Below, piece by piece: positions 1-8,984 of a DNA stretch of 64,000 nt (position 1 is the first letter of the stretch; each line of letters starts with the position of its first letter). The position numbers were made by a program, and so were the translations under genes. Source of the DNA: Streptomyces sp. NRRL F-525 (lineage in GTDB: Bacteria; Actinomycetota; Actinomycetes; Streptomycetales; Streptomycetaceae); contig NZ_JNXE01000041.1 of NCBI RefSeq assembly GCF_000716605.1, positions 26,709-90,708 on the forward strand, in the 5' to 3' direction. Under the pieces are notes generated by a model, which searched no databases, was not told the origin of the DNA, and worked only from the letters and a program-made list of their open reading frames with translations.

Positions 1-126
1 AGATCCATCACCTCGAGCACTCCCCCGTCGTCCGCTCACCGCACAGCGGATCAACCTTAGCGCCGGTGAAGGTTGGTGACGATGGGTCACCCCCGCCCGG
101 GATGGATCATCGGCGGGCGCGAGGGC

Positions 127-668
<542 letters not shown>

Positions 669-670
<2 letters not shown>

Positions 671-1256
671 GAGCGTGAGCGAACCGGAAGCAGGACTACG
701 CGGCCGCCTGGTCGACGTGGGTGTGGAACTGGTGGCCCAGGAAGGCGCGCAGGCCCTCACCCTGCGCGAGATCGCCCGCCGGGCCGGTGTCTCCCACGGG
801 GCGCCCCGCCGCTACTTCCCCACCCACCTGGAACTCCTGTCCGCCATCGCACGGCGCGGCTTCGCCGACCTGGGCGAGCGGGCGACGGCAGCCCTCGGGA
901 AGGCCGAAGCGAACCCGCGCGCGCAAGTGACGGCGCTGGGCCACGTCTACCTGGAGTTCGCCCTCGACAACCCCGGCATGTACGAGTTGATGTTCCGTCA
1001 CGATCTGCTGGAGAGCCGGCACTTGGGGCTGCGGGACACCAGCCTTCCCCTGTTCGGCGTCCTGGTGGACCTGGTCGGCCGGGCGCGTCCCGACGTGGAC
1101 GCCCGCCTGGTCGCGGGCGCGCTGTGGGCGAACCTGCACGGCCTCGCCCAGCTCTGGCGCTGGGGCAGCCTCCAACTCGCCACCGGTGCCGACGACTTCA
1201 CCGCCCTGCTGCGGTCGGCCCTCGACTCTCACCTGGGTCCGGAGGCCACCCGATGA
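669..1256 (+). CDS. TetR family transcriptional regulator
   Basis: A 195-residue one-domain repressor. The N-terminal helix-turn-helix (about residues 31-50, 'TLREIARRAGVSHGAPRRYF') is a canonical TetR recognition unit, followed by an all-helical ligand-binding domain containing the 'MYELMFR' segment common in TetR_C domains. A GTG two codons upstream (663) is possible, but the ATG at 669 is the usual choice and lies inside operator 2. The stop overlaps the start of the MFS gene (ATGA), so the two are translationally coupled. It is probably a local repressor of the exporter. The ligand is unknown. Confidence 0.92.
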
Positions 1257-2611
1257 CGGTTCACCGGCGGCTCGTGCTGGCGAGCAGTGCGGCGGGGGCC
1301 GCGATCGTCGCGCTGGACGGGACCGTACTCACGGTCGTGCAGCCCACCCTGCAACGGGAGTTGGGGGCCTCGCTCGCGCAGGTCCAGTGGACGAGCACCG
1401 CGTATCTCGTCGCCGTGGCAAGCCTGTTGGTGTCGGCCGGGCGGATCGGGGACCGGTACGGGCATCAGCGCGTGTTCAGGCTCGGGATGCTCGGGTTCGG
1501 TGTCGCCTCGGCCGGGATCGGACTGGCGCCCGGGGTCGGCTGGGTGATCGGACTCCGGGTCGTCCAGGGGGTGTTCGGGGCACTACTGCAGCCGGCCACG
1601 CTCGGCATGCTGCGCGCCGCGTTTCCGCCCGACCGGCTCGGCATGCCCATCGCCGTACGGACGAGCGTGATCGGAATCGCGGCCGCCGCCGGGCCGTTGG
1701 TGGGCGGGGCGCTGGTGGGCGCGGTGGGCTGGCGGGCCGTGTTCTTCCTCAACGTCGTGCCCTCGCTCGTGTTCGGCGCGCTCGCCCTCACCGTTCGGGA
1801 CCCACGACCACGGCAACTGAACGGCATCCGGTTCGATCTGCCCGGCGCCCTGCTGCTCGCACTCTCCCTCGCCTGCCTCATCCAGGCGCTGGTGGATCTC
1901 CCCGATTCGGCGGCCGGGCTCGCGGTGGCCGCGCTCGCTGCCCTCGCCTTCGTACGGCATGAGCGTCGTACCGCACATCCGCTCCTCCCGCCGGACGTCG
2001 TCGGCTCGACGGCGATCCGCGGGGCGCTCGGGATGCTGCTCGCCGCGTCGGCCGCGTTCTCCGGGACGCTGTTCGTCGTCACCTATTTCCTGCAGGACAC
2101 GATGGGACTTGGCCCGTTCCAAAGCGCCCTCCGGGGGCTGCCCTTGGCCGCCGCGATGGTCCTCGCGGCACCCGCGACCGCCGTGGTGCTGCGCCGGGTC
2201 GGAGCCCGTTCCACGGGCGGCGCGGCGATGGTGGCCGTAGCCCTGGCTGTTCTCGTGCTGTCCCGGGCCTCTGGAACGGTCCAGGTATGCGGTGGATTCG
2301 CCCTGTTGGGCGCCGGGTTCGGGACGGTGATGGTGGCCGCGACCCAAGTCGTCGTACGGGAGGCTGCCGTTGAGTCGGCCGGGGTGGCGGGCGGGCTCAA
2401 GCAGACCGCGGTGAACGTGGGGCCGACGCTCGGGGTCGCCGCGGGAAGTGCGCTGATGGCCGGAAGTGGCCGGGAACCGGCCCTCGAAATCCTCGCCGCG
2501 GTGGCTCTGACCGGCGCTCTCGCCTGTCTCGCGCTGCCCGGGCGGACAGTCGCGTCGCTCACACATCCCCCCGTTACAGGAGACCGCGCAGGTGTTCCTG
2601 CGCGACGATGA
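1253..2611 (+). CDS. MFS transporter, DHA2/EmrB-like drug exporter
   Basis: A 452-residue integral membrane protein with many hydrophobic segments. Recognisable DHA2-type motifs are 'LDGTVLTVVQPTL' in the first helix (motif D1), 'GRIGDRYGHQRVF' (motif A) and 'GAAGPLVGGALVG'-like motif C (here IAAAAGPLVGGALVG). Such proteins export drugs or metabolites using the proton gradient. The start at 1253 overlaps the tetR stop by 4 bp. The reading frame is open further upstream, but that stretch is antisense-like coding noise across tetR. It is probably controlled by the adjacent TetR protein. The substrate cannot be read from sequence. Confidence 0.92.
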   Translation: MTVHRRLVLASSAAGAAIVALDGTVLTVVQPTLQRELGASLAQVQWTSTAYLVAVASLLVSAGRIGDRYGHQRVFRLGMLGFGVASAGIGLAPGVGWVIGLRVVQGVFGALLQPATLGMLRAAFPPDRLGMPIAVRTSVIGIAAAAGPLVGGALVGAVGWRAVFFLNVVPSLVFGALALTVRDPRPRQLNGIRFDLPGALLLALSLACLIQALVDLPDSAAGLAVAALAALAFVRHERRTAHPLLPPDVVGSTAIRGALGMLLAASAAFSGTLFVVTYFLQDTMGLGPFQSALRGLPLAAAMVLAAPATAVVLRRVGARSTGGAAMVAVALAVLVLSRASGTVQVCGGFALLGAGFGTVMVAATQVVVREAAVESAGVAGGLKQTAVNVGPTLGVAAGSALMAGSGREPALEILAAVALTGALACLALPGRTVASLTHPPVTGDRAGVPARR

Positions 2612-2676
2612 GTTCCGAGGTGTCCGGGGCCGGGTATGCGGGACCCCACCTCGTGAACGCAATTCGGAGGAGAGCC

Positions 2677-3906
2677 ATGGCACAGCTGCGACAAGAGGTC
2701 GACCCGGACGAGGTCGGACTGGATCACAAGGCGCTGGACCGCCTGGACCAGCACTTCGCCCACTACGTCGACGTGGAGCGCCTGCCGGGCTTCCTGGTGT
2801 CCGTGGCCCGCGGCGGTCGCGTCGCCCACCTCACCGCCCACGGGCACCGCGATGTGGCGGCCCAACTCCCGGTCACGTCGGACACGTTGTACCGGATCTA
2901 CTCCATGACCAAGCCGGTCACCGCGGTCGCCGCGCTGATCCTGATGGAGGAGGGCAAGCTCTCCCTGGACGACCCGGTCGGCGACCACCTGCCGGCCTTC
3001 GCGGACATGCGGGTCTACGACAGCGGCTCCGGCGCCGACGTGAAGACGCGGCCGGTGGAGCAGCCGATGCTGATCCGCCATCTGATGACCCACACCTCGG
3101 GTATGACCTTCGCGTTCTACCACTCGCACCCGGTCGACGCCCTGTACCGGGACGCGCACCTGGAGTCGTCCGTGCCGCCCGGCGCGAACCTCGCCGAGGC
3201 GATCGACATCTACGCCAGCCTGCCGCTCCAGTTCGAGCCCGGCACGCAGTGGAACTACTCCGTCGCCTCGAACGTGCTCGGCCGCGTCGTCGAGGTGGTC
3301 TCCGGACAGCGGCTCGACGAGTTCTTCGCCGAGCGGATCTTCCGCCCGCTGGGGATGCCCGACGCCGGCTTCTCCGTACCGGACGAAAAGGCGGACCGGC
3401 TCTCCGAGTTGTACGGCGACGCCGACGGCGGCGGGATCGAGCCGATCGCCGGGCTGCCGCTGCGGGGCGGCCGACCGCGGTTCCTGTCGGGGAGCGGCGG
3501 GATGGCGGCGAGCCCGTACGACGTGCACCGGTTCGCGGAGTTCCTGCGCCGCCGGGGCGAACTCGACGGCACCCGGCTGCTCGCGCCCGAGACGGTCGAC
3601 CTCATGGCCAGCAACCACCTGCCCGACGGCGCCGACATGCGCGCCTTCGGCAGCCCCGCGCACCAGGAACCCGGCAACGACGGCATGGGCTTCGGTCTCA
3701 GCGTCTCCGTGGTCATCGACCCCGAGCGCACCCAATCCCCCATGGGACTGGGCGCGTTCGGGTGGAGCGGCGCGGCGACGACGACGTTCTGGGTGGACCC
3801 GGGCCGCGATCTCACCGTGCAGTTCATGACCCAGCTCCGGCCCAAGCACTCCCTGAAGATCATCCCGGAGCTGAAGCAACTGGTGCACGAGGCCGTCACG
3901 GACTGA
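2677..3906 (+). CDS. EstB/class C beta-lactamase-fold serine hydrolase
   Basis: A 409-residue protein of the beta-lactamase/penicillin-binding-protein fold (Pfam Beta-lactamase). The active-site SxxK is SMTK (Ser76, Lys79), and the second-motif tyrosine is in 'QWNYSVASN', as in EstB-type esterases. The C-terminal 'FGWSGAATTTFWVDP' corresponds to the third active-site strand. No signal peptide is seen, so it is probably cytoplasmic and more likely an esterase than a beta-lactamase. The ATG at 2677 has GGAGGAGA six bases upstream and is preferred over 2608. It is only 65 bp from the MFS gene and could be co-transcribed with it. Confidence 0.9.
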   Translation: MAQLRQEVDPDEVGLDHKALDRLDQHFAHYVDVERLPGFLVSVARGGRVAHLTAHGHRDVAAQLPVTSDTLYRIYSMTKPVTAVAALILMEEGKLSLDDPVGDHLPAFADMRVYDSGSGADVKTRPVEQPMLIRHLMTHTSGMTFAFYHSHPVDALYRDAHLESSVPPGANLAEAIDIYASLPLQFEPGTQWNYSVASNVLGRVVEVVSGQRLDEFFAERIFRPLGMPDAGFSVPDEKADRLSELYGDADGGGIEPIAGLPLRGGRPRFLSGSGGMAASPYDVHRFAEFLRRRGELDGTRLLAPETVDLMASNHLPDGADMRAFGSPAHQEPGNDGMGFGLSVSVVIDPERTQSPMGLGAFGWSGAATTTFWVDPGRDLTVQFMTQLRPKHSLKIIPELKQLVHEAVTD

Positions 3907-3931
3907 GGCTCAGCCGCTCCCCCGGGAACTG

Positions 3932-5080
3932 CTACTGATCAACCCGCAGCGTGAACTCCAGCCCCTCCCCCGCCAGTTCACTCAGCCACTCCCGTGACCG
4001 TTCCGCCGTCTCCGCCGCCCGGTTCAGGCCGGACGGCAGGTCGTCGGAGAGGATGTGGCGGACGGCGAGGGAGAGCGGGCGCGAGACACAGCGGGCCATC
4101 GCGCTCTCCTCCTCGTCGCCGACCAGGTCGAGGAGGTAGCTGCCGGACCAGGTCCTGCCCGTGTCGCCCAGGACGTCCAGGGACACCGCGAGGACGACCC
4201 GGTCGTGGTCGGCGTCCGTGGTGGGGTAGGTCGCCGCCAACTCCCTTGCGAGCTCGGCGATCCGGGTGTCGTCGCCCGCCTTCAGCTCCTCGAACACCGC
4301 ACCCCAGGCCCGCAGCCAGCCCTCGAGCCGTAGCGTGCCGCGCACGAACGTCCGGGGCGTCCAGGACGCCGGCAGCCCGTACTGCTCGATGAACGGCACG
4401 CTGTCCCGGTTCGGATAGACCTCGAAGGTCTCGCCGTCGATGACATGCGGCCGGGTCACCTCCCAGGGCCGCTCGGCCGTGGTCTCCTCGCCGTCCTCCA
4501 GGTACCGCGCCGGTGAGCGCAGCGCCCCCAGCACTCCGGCCGGCGCCCAACTGAACCGGTACCGGAAGTCGTTGGGCACGGCGGGCACCCCGCCGCAGTA
4601 CGAGGTAAGGCTGTACGAGGCATCGTCGCCGATCGCCTGCCGGGCGCGGGCGACCAGGCTGTGCGCGAAGAGATGGTCGATGCCGGGGTCGAGACCGGCC
4701 TCGGTGAGGACGACGATCCCCGCCTTCTCGGCCGCCGGTACTTGTTCGAGCACCGCGTCCGACACATAGCTGGAGCAGGCGAAGTGCGCCTGCCGTCGTA
4801 CGCAGACCGCCAGCAGCGCCGCGTGTTCGGGCGCGGGCAGCATGGAGACGACAACATCTCCGGGCGCCAACTCGGCCGTGAGTGCGGCGAGTTCGAACGC
4901 ACGCGGTTCGGCGCGTCCCGTCAGGCCCAGGTGGGCGAGGGCCCGCGCCGCCCGCTCCTCGGTGCGGTGCCACAGCCGTACCCGCGCGGCGGTGTCGCAG
5001 AGTTGGGCGAGCCCGCTGCCCGTGGACAGTCCCGCGCCGATCCAGTGGACGGTACCGCTCGCGCGCACCACGTCAGACAT
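3932..5080 (-). CDS. saccharopine dehydrogenase-like (reductase) protein
   Basis: A 382-residue protein resembling the glutamate-forming saccharopine dehydrogenase (saccharopine reductase, LYS9-like). It has an N-terminal Rossmann glycine motif (IGAGLSTGSG), the strand 'VVVSMLPAPEHAAL', and 'TEAGLDPGIDHLFAH', which is diagnostic of the family's substrate-binding region. The ATG at 5080 overlaps the stop of the upstream gene by 8 bp. A start at 5095 is also possible. It is the last gene of the four-gene operon. In lysine catabolism this enzyme would convert saccharopine to aminoadipate semialdehyde and glutamate. An opine-type dehydrogenase is the alternative. Confidence 0.85.
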   Translation of the reverse strand: MSDVVRASGTVHWIGAGLSTGSGLAQLCDTAARVRLWHRTEERAARALAHLGLTGRAEPRAFELAALTAELAPGDVVVSMLPAPEHAALLAVCVRRQAHFACSSYVSDAVLEQVPAAEKAGIVVLTEAGLDPGIDHLFAHSLVARARQAIGDDASYSLTSYCGGVPAVPNDFRYRFSWAPAGVLGALRSPARYLEDGEETTAERPWEVTRPHVIDGETFEVYPNRDSVPFIEQYGLPASWTPRTFVRGTLRLEGWLRAWGAVFEELKAGDDTRIAELARELAATYPTTDADHDRVVLAVSLDVLGDTGRTWSGSYLLDLVGDEEESAMARCVSRPLSLAVRHILSDDLPSGLNRAAETAERSREWLSELAGEGLEFTLRVDQ

Positions 5081-6140
5081 GGCCCAACTCCCCATCCTCT
5101 ACGGCGATTCCGAGTTCACGCGACTTAGTACGGAACAGGTCCAGGTCGCGCCGCCACGCCTCACCGGTCCAGAAGTCCAGGAGTTGGGGCAGCAGCGCGG
5201 CCGAGAAGTCGGTGCTGGACTCCCTCGGGAGGAGGGACGGCAGGTTGTCGATCGCGATGAGGTCGAGCGGGGTACGCTCGCGCAACTGCCGTACCGGGTC
5301 GTCCCATTCGGTCGTGCGGTCGTAGACCGGCAGGACGTTGAGGGGCGAACCCACGTCGCAGGTGACGTCGGAGACGGTGCGGAGGCGGCGGGTCGGGTCG
5401 TCCAGGTCCGGCTCGCGGAGGAAGGGCGGGACCGGGGTCGTGGCCAGAACGCAGTTGACCAGCACGTCGTGGGCCAACAGCGCCGGGCGGTCGAGGTCTT
5501 GGGTCTCGGCCATGTCCCAACAGGTCGGATCGATCCCGGCCGTCGAGAACGCGACCCGCGCTCCTCGCCCGCTGCGACCGAGCGCGCCGATCACCAGCGC
5601 GCTGAACTCCGTGTCCCCTGAGGCAGGTTGAAGCAGCTCGTCCAACTCCTCCTTCGACGTGGGCATCAGCGGCGCGACCAGTCGGCCCCGGTGCTGGAGG
5701 ACGGCCAGGGCCGCGCCCAAGTAGCCCGCCCAGAAGCCGAACGCGGCGAGGCGGCGGCCGTTGTCGTCCACCAGGTATTCGAGGTCGAGCAACGCTCCTC
5801 CCCCGGCCGCGAACCGGCTCAACAGGTCACTCGCTCCCGGCTGGCCCTTGTAGGCGTGGCCGAAGAAGATGTGACGGTGGGTCAACTCCTTCGGTTCGTC
5901 CGGAAGTTCCTTCAGGCCGAGGATCACCGTGTTCTCCGGCGCCGACACCCACGAGCCCGCGGGCGCCACGCGGGCGCCGATCGCCTCGTACTCCTCGATG
6001 GGGAAGATCCGTTGCGGGGACTCCTCGACCGTGAGGGGCACGCCGTTCTCGACGAGGTGGCGGGCGTCGGAGGGGACGACCGGGGTGCGGCGTTCGGTCG
6101 TGCGGGGCTCGTGGCGCAGCCACAGATGGAGCTCGGTCAT
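5073..6140 (-). CDS. saccharopine dehydrogenase (NAD+, L-lysine-forming)-like
   Basis: A 355-residue protein with the architecture of fungal LYS1: an N-terminal alanine-dehydrogenase/PNT-like domain, then a Rossmann domain. The catalytic lysine and histidine regions are recognisable in 'GLKELP' and 'FFGHAYKGQ', and 'VSDVTCDVGSP' matches the C-terminal active-site loop. It interconverts saccharopine with lysine plus 2-oxoglutarate in the known family. Its start overlaps the stop of the FAD oxidase (ATGA), and its end overlaps the next saccharopine enzyme by 8 bp. Having both saccharopine half-enzymes adjacent suggests one pathway. The physiological direction is not shown by the sequence. Confidence 0.88.
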   Translation of the reverse strand: MTELHLWLRHEPRTTERRTPVVPSDARHLVENGVPLTVEESPQRIFPIEEYEAIGARVAPAGSWVSAPENTVILGLKELPDEPKELTHRHIFFGHAYKGQPGASDLLSRFAAGGGALLDLEYLVDDNGRRLAAFGFWAGYLGAALAVLQHRGRLVAPLMPTSKEELDELLQPASGDTEFSALVIGALGRSGRGARVAFSTAGIDPTCWDMAETQDLDRPALLAHDVLVNCVLATTPVPPFLREPDLDDPTRRLRTVSDVTCDVGSPLNVLPVYDRTTEWDDPVRQLRERTPLDLIAIDNLPSLLPRESSTDFSAALLPQLLDFWTGEAWRRDLDLFRTKSRELGIAVEDGELGHV

Positions 6141-7282
6141 ACCAGGTTGACCTCCGGGCGCGGGGCGTCGGCCGCGAACCGGCCGGCGCTCAGGGGGCTG
6201 ACGTCCACGAAGGGTACGTGGCCGAGGTACAGGTCGCGGACGACCTCGCCGACGGCCGGTCCCTGGAGGAAACCGTGGCCGGAGAAGCCGGTGGCGTAGA
6301 GGAAGCGGGAGACCGAACTCGCCTCGCCGATCAGGGCGTTGTGGTCCGGCGTGTTCTCGTACAGCCCCGCCCAGCCGCCCGTGCGGCGCAGTTCCAGGAG
6401 GTCGGGGGCGCGGCGGCGCATGGCGTCGGCAAGGCGGGGGATCCAGCGGTCGTGGGTGTCGGTGGCGAAGCCGGGACGCTCGTCGGGGTCGGACATGCCG
6501 ACGAGGAGGCCGGGGCCCTCGGTGTGGAAGTAGAGGCTGGTGGTGAAGTCGATCGTCATGGGGAGGTCGGGCGGCAGTCCCGTCACCGGTTCCGTGACCG
6601 CGATCTGGCGGCGCAGCGGCTGCACGGGGAGGTCCACGCCCGCCATCGCGCCGATCCCCTTGGACCAGGCGCCGGCCGCGCAGATCACCGTGTTGGTGTC
6701 GATGCGGCCCAGGGTCGTCACGACCGCCGTGATGGTGTCGCCGTGTGTCTCGATGCCGGTGACGTCGGTGTGGCGCAGGATCGTCGCGCCGTGGCTGCGC
6801 GCGGCGGCCGCGTAGCCGTGGACGACGGCCTCAGGGGTGCAGTGGCCGTCGTCGGGCGAGTAGGCGGCGGCGAGGAGTCCCTCTGTGCTGATCAGCGGGG
6901 AGAGGCAGCGGGCCTCGGCGGGGTCGATGATGCGGCTGGGCACGTCGAGGGAGTTCTGGAGGCGGACACCTGCCTCGAAGTTCGCGACGTCCTCGGGTGT
7001 GGAGAGCAGGAACAGGTAGCCGACGCGATGTAACCCGATGTCGTAGCCGGTGTCCTCCTCGAAGCGTTCGAAGGCCTCCAGGCTGCGGGCGCCCAACTGC
7101 ACGTTGAGCCCGTCGGAGAACTGCGCGCGTACTCCGCCGGCCGCCTTGGAGGTGGACCCGGCGGCGAGTTCGTCCCGTTCGACGAGGACGACGTCCCGGA
7201 CGCCGGCGCGGGCCAGGTGGTAGGCGATGCTGGTGCCGATGACCCCGCCGCCGATGACGACGACCTCTGCCTGACGCTTCAC
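6137..7282 (-). CDS. FAD-dependent amino acid oxidase (DadA/sarcosine oxidase-like)
   Basis: A 381-residue D-amino-acid-dehydrogenase/glycine-oxidase family protein. The N-terminal dinucleotide-binding motif GGGVIGTS is followed by 'GSTSKAAGGVRAQF' (FAD contact), the mid-region 'VICAAGAWS' and the C-terminal 'ATGFSGHGFLQGPAVGE', a family hallmark. The GTG at 7282 overlaps the stop of the cyclodeaminase gene by 4 bp. The open frame continues upstream antisense to nothing conserved and is ignored. Within this operon it may oxidise a cyclic imino acid such as pipecolate, or a secondary amine such as saccharopine. That assignment is inference from the neighbours. Confidence 0.9.
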   Translation of the reverse strand: MKRQAEVVVIGGGVIGTSIAYHLARAGVRDVVLVERDELAAGSTSKAAGGVRAQFSDGLNVQLGARSLEAFERFEEDTGYDIGLHRVGYLFLLSTPEDVANFEAGVRLQNSLDVPSRIIDPAEARCLSPLISTEGLLAAAYSPDDGHCTPEAVVHGYAAAARSHGATILRHTDVTGIETHGDTITAVVTTLGRIDTNTVICAAGAWSKGIGAMAGVDLPVQPLRRQIAVTEPVTGLPPDLPMTIDFTTSLYFHTEGPGLLVGMSDPDERPGFATDTHDRWIPRLADAMRRRAPDLLELRRTGGWAGLYENTPDHNALIGEASSVSRFLYATGFSGHGFLQGPAVGEVVRDLYLGHVPFVDVSPLSAGRFAADAPRPEVNLV

Positions 7283-8250
7283 GGGCGCTCCTTCTTGGCC
7301 GCGTCGATGACGGCCCAGGCCGCGGCCGCGTCCTGGATGCCGAGTCCGACGCTGTTGTAGTGGACGATGTCGTCGGGTCGGGTGCGGGCGGTGCGGCGGC
7401 CGGTGAGGACGGCGCCGAGCGGGATCAGGTCGTCGGGGGTCAACAGGCCCTCGCGCAGGGCGCCGACGATCGGTCCTGCGTGCTCGGCGGCCGTCTCCGG
7501 GTCGTCGACCACGACGGCCGCGGACCGCCGTAGGACATCCAGGTCGACCTCGCTGCGGGTGGGTTCGAAGGAGCCCACGCTGACGACCGTGCAGCCGGGT
7601 GCGAGCCAGGCGCCGTGCACCACGGGGGTGGTGCTGAGCGTGCAGGCGGCGACCACGGACGCGTCGGTCACGGCTTCCTTCGCGGTGGCCACCGCCTCGA
7701 CGGGGAAGGGGAGTTGGGCCGTCAGCGTCTCCGCGGCCCGTGCGCGCCGCTCGGGGTTCGGGCTCCACAGGCGTACAGACTTCAGGTCCCGGACCCGGGC
7801 GATCGCGCGGACATGGGCGAGGGCCTGGGTGCCCGAGCCGAGGACGCCGAGACGGTCGGCGTCGGGGACGGCCAGGGCGTCCACGGCGACGGCGCTGCCC
7901 GCGGCCGTGCGCAGGGTCGTCACCGCCGTGCCGTCCATGACCGCGACCAGCTGTCCGGTGGACCGGTCCAAGGCGCTGATCACCGCGTGGACCGTGGGCA
8001 GTCCGGCGCGGGCGTTGGCCGGGTTGACGCTACCGAACTTCGCCACCGCCCCGGTGTCCGCCGACAGCCGGGAGACGTAGGCGAAGACGACACTGTCGTC
8101 GAAACGGCTCGGGTGCATGATCTTGCCGGGCAGGTCGGCGGCGCCGTCACCGAGCGCGGTGAAGGCCGCGCGCTGCGAGGCGATGGCCGCGTCGGTGTCG
8201 AGCAGGTCCGTGACCCGGTCGCCGGAGAGGAAGAGGACGTCGTCGGTCAT
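7279..8250 (-). CDS. ornithine cyclodeaminase/mu-crystallin family protein
   Basis: A 323-residue OCD/mu-crystallin protein. It has 'KIMHPSRFDDSVVFAYVSRL', 'GAVAKFGSVNPANA' and the Rossmann motif 'GVLGSGTQALAH', in the usual order and length. Family members include ornithine and lysine cyclodeaminases, ketimine reductases, alanine dehydrogenases and opine-forming SbnB-type enzymes. It is the first gene of the operon, with an ATG preceded by GGAAGAGGG. Together with two saccharopine-type enzymes and an FAD imino/amino oxidase, a role in lysine, piperideine or pipecolate chemistry is plausible. The exact reaction is not determined. Confidence 0.88.
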   Translation of the reverse strand: MTDDVLFLSGDRVTDLLDTDAAIASQRAAFTALGDGAADLPGKIMHPSRFDDSVVFAYVSRLSADTGAVAKFGSVNPANARAGLPTVHAVISALDRSTGQLVAVMDGTAVTTLRTAAGSAVAVDALAVPDADRLGVLGSGTQALAHVRAIARVRDLKSVRLWSPNPERRARAAETLTAQLPFPVEAVATAKEAVTDASVVAACTLSTTPVVHGAWLAPGCTVVSVGSFEPTRSEVDLDVLRRSAAVVVDDPETAAEHAGPIVGALREGLLTPDDLIPLGAVLTGRRTARTRPDDIVHYNSVGLGIQDAAAAWAVIDAAKKERP

Positions 8251-8283
8251 TCCCTCTTCCTGTCCGGACCGCGCTCACCCGAA

Positions 8284-8946
8284 TCAGGACCAGTGCGCCA
8301 CCGCGTCCAAATGGGGCAGGTGGTGGTCGAGACGCTCCCGCTTGGTGCGGAGGTAGGTGATGTTGTTCTCGCACGGCGGGATCAACAGCGGTACCTCTTC
8401 GGAGACTTTGATGCCGTGTTCCAGCAACGCCTCGCGTTTGCGCGGGTTGTTGGAGAGCAGGCGGACGCTGGCCACGCCCAGGTCGTGCAGGATCTCGGCG
8501 GCGACGCCGTAGTCGCGGGCGTCGACCGGGAGGCCGAGAGCGAGGTTCGCCTCGACGGTGTCGAGTCCCTCCGCCTGCAGGGCCATCGCGCGCAACTTGG
8601 CGAGCAGGCCTATGCCTCGGCCCTCGTGCCCTCTCAAGTAGACGACGATGCCCCGGCCTTCGGCGACGACGGCCCGCATCGCGGCGTCCAACTGGTCGCC
8701 GCACTCGCAGTGCTGGGAGCCGAAGGCATCGCCCGTCAGGCACTCCGAGTGGAGCCGGGTGAGTACGTCGTCCGTGCCGATCTCGCCGTAGACCAGGGCC
8801 ACTTGCTCGTCACCGCGGTCGTGGTCCAGGTAGCCGATCGCCTGGAATTTGCCGTACACGGTGGGCAAGGGAGCATTCACGACGCGTTCCGCGCCCCTGG
8901 GCTGCGCGGACTTCTGCTTGCCGAGTACGCCAATGTTTTCTGTCAT
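8284..8946 (-). CDS. ribA: GTP cyclohydrolase II, predicted FAPy-forming variant
   Basis: A 220-residue stand-alone GTP cyclohydrolase II. The zinc cysteines are in 'HSECLTGDAFGSQHCECGDQ' (Cys69, Cys80, Cys82). 'RGHEGRGIGL' and 'SNNPRKREAL' are the other hallmarks. The E. coli RibA segment KIRAYALQ (Tyr105) reads KLRAMALQ here, so the Tyr is Met121. From memory, the S. coelicolor paralogue SCO6655 carries the same Met and releases the formamidopyrimidine FAPy instead of completing hydrolysis. The ATG at 8946 has AGGA eight bases upstream. An in-frame extension to 9015 would overlap the divergent gene. With a creatininase-type amidase next door, this is probably not the riboflavin housekeeping enzyme. 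Confidence 0.93.
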   Translation of the reverse strand: MTENIGVLGKQKSAQPRGAERVVNAPLPTVYGKFQAIGYLDHDRGDEQVALVYGEIGTDDVLTRLHSECLTGDAFGSQHCECGDQLDAAMRAVVAEGRGIVVYLRGHEGRGIGLLAKLRAMALQAEGLDTVEANLALGLPVDARDYGVAAEILHDLGVASVRLLSNNPRKREALLEHGIKVSEEVPLLIPPCENNITYLRTKRERLDHHLPHLDAVAHWS

Positions 8947-8984
8947 GATCTGGTTCCTAAGCAGAGACGAAAGGCCGTGAAAAA

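Noticed and set aside
1..126. Gene fragment at the left edge
   Set aside because: No frame with domain-like content continues into the window. I see nothing to support.
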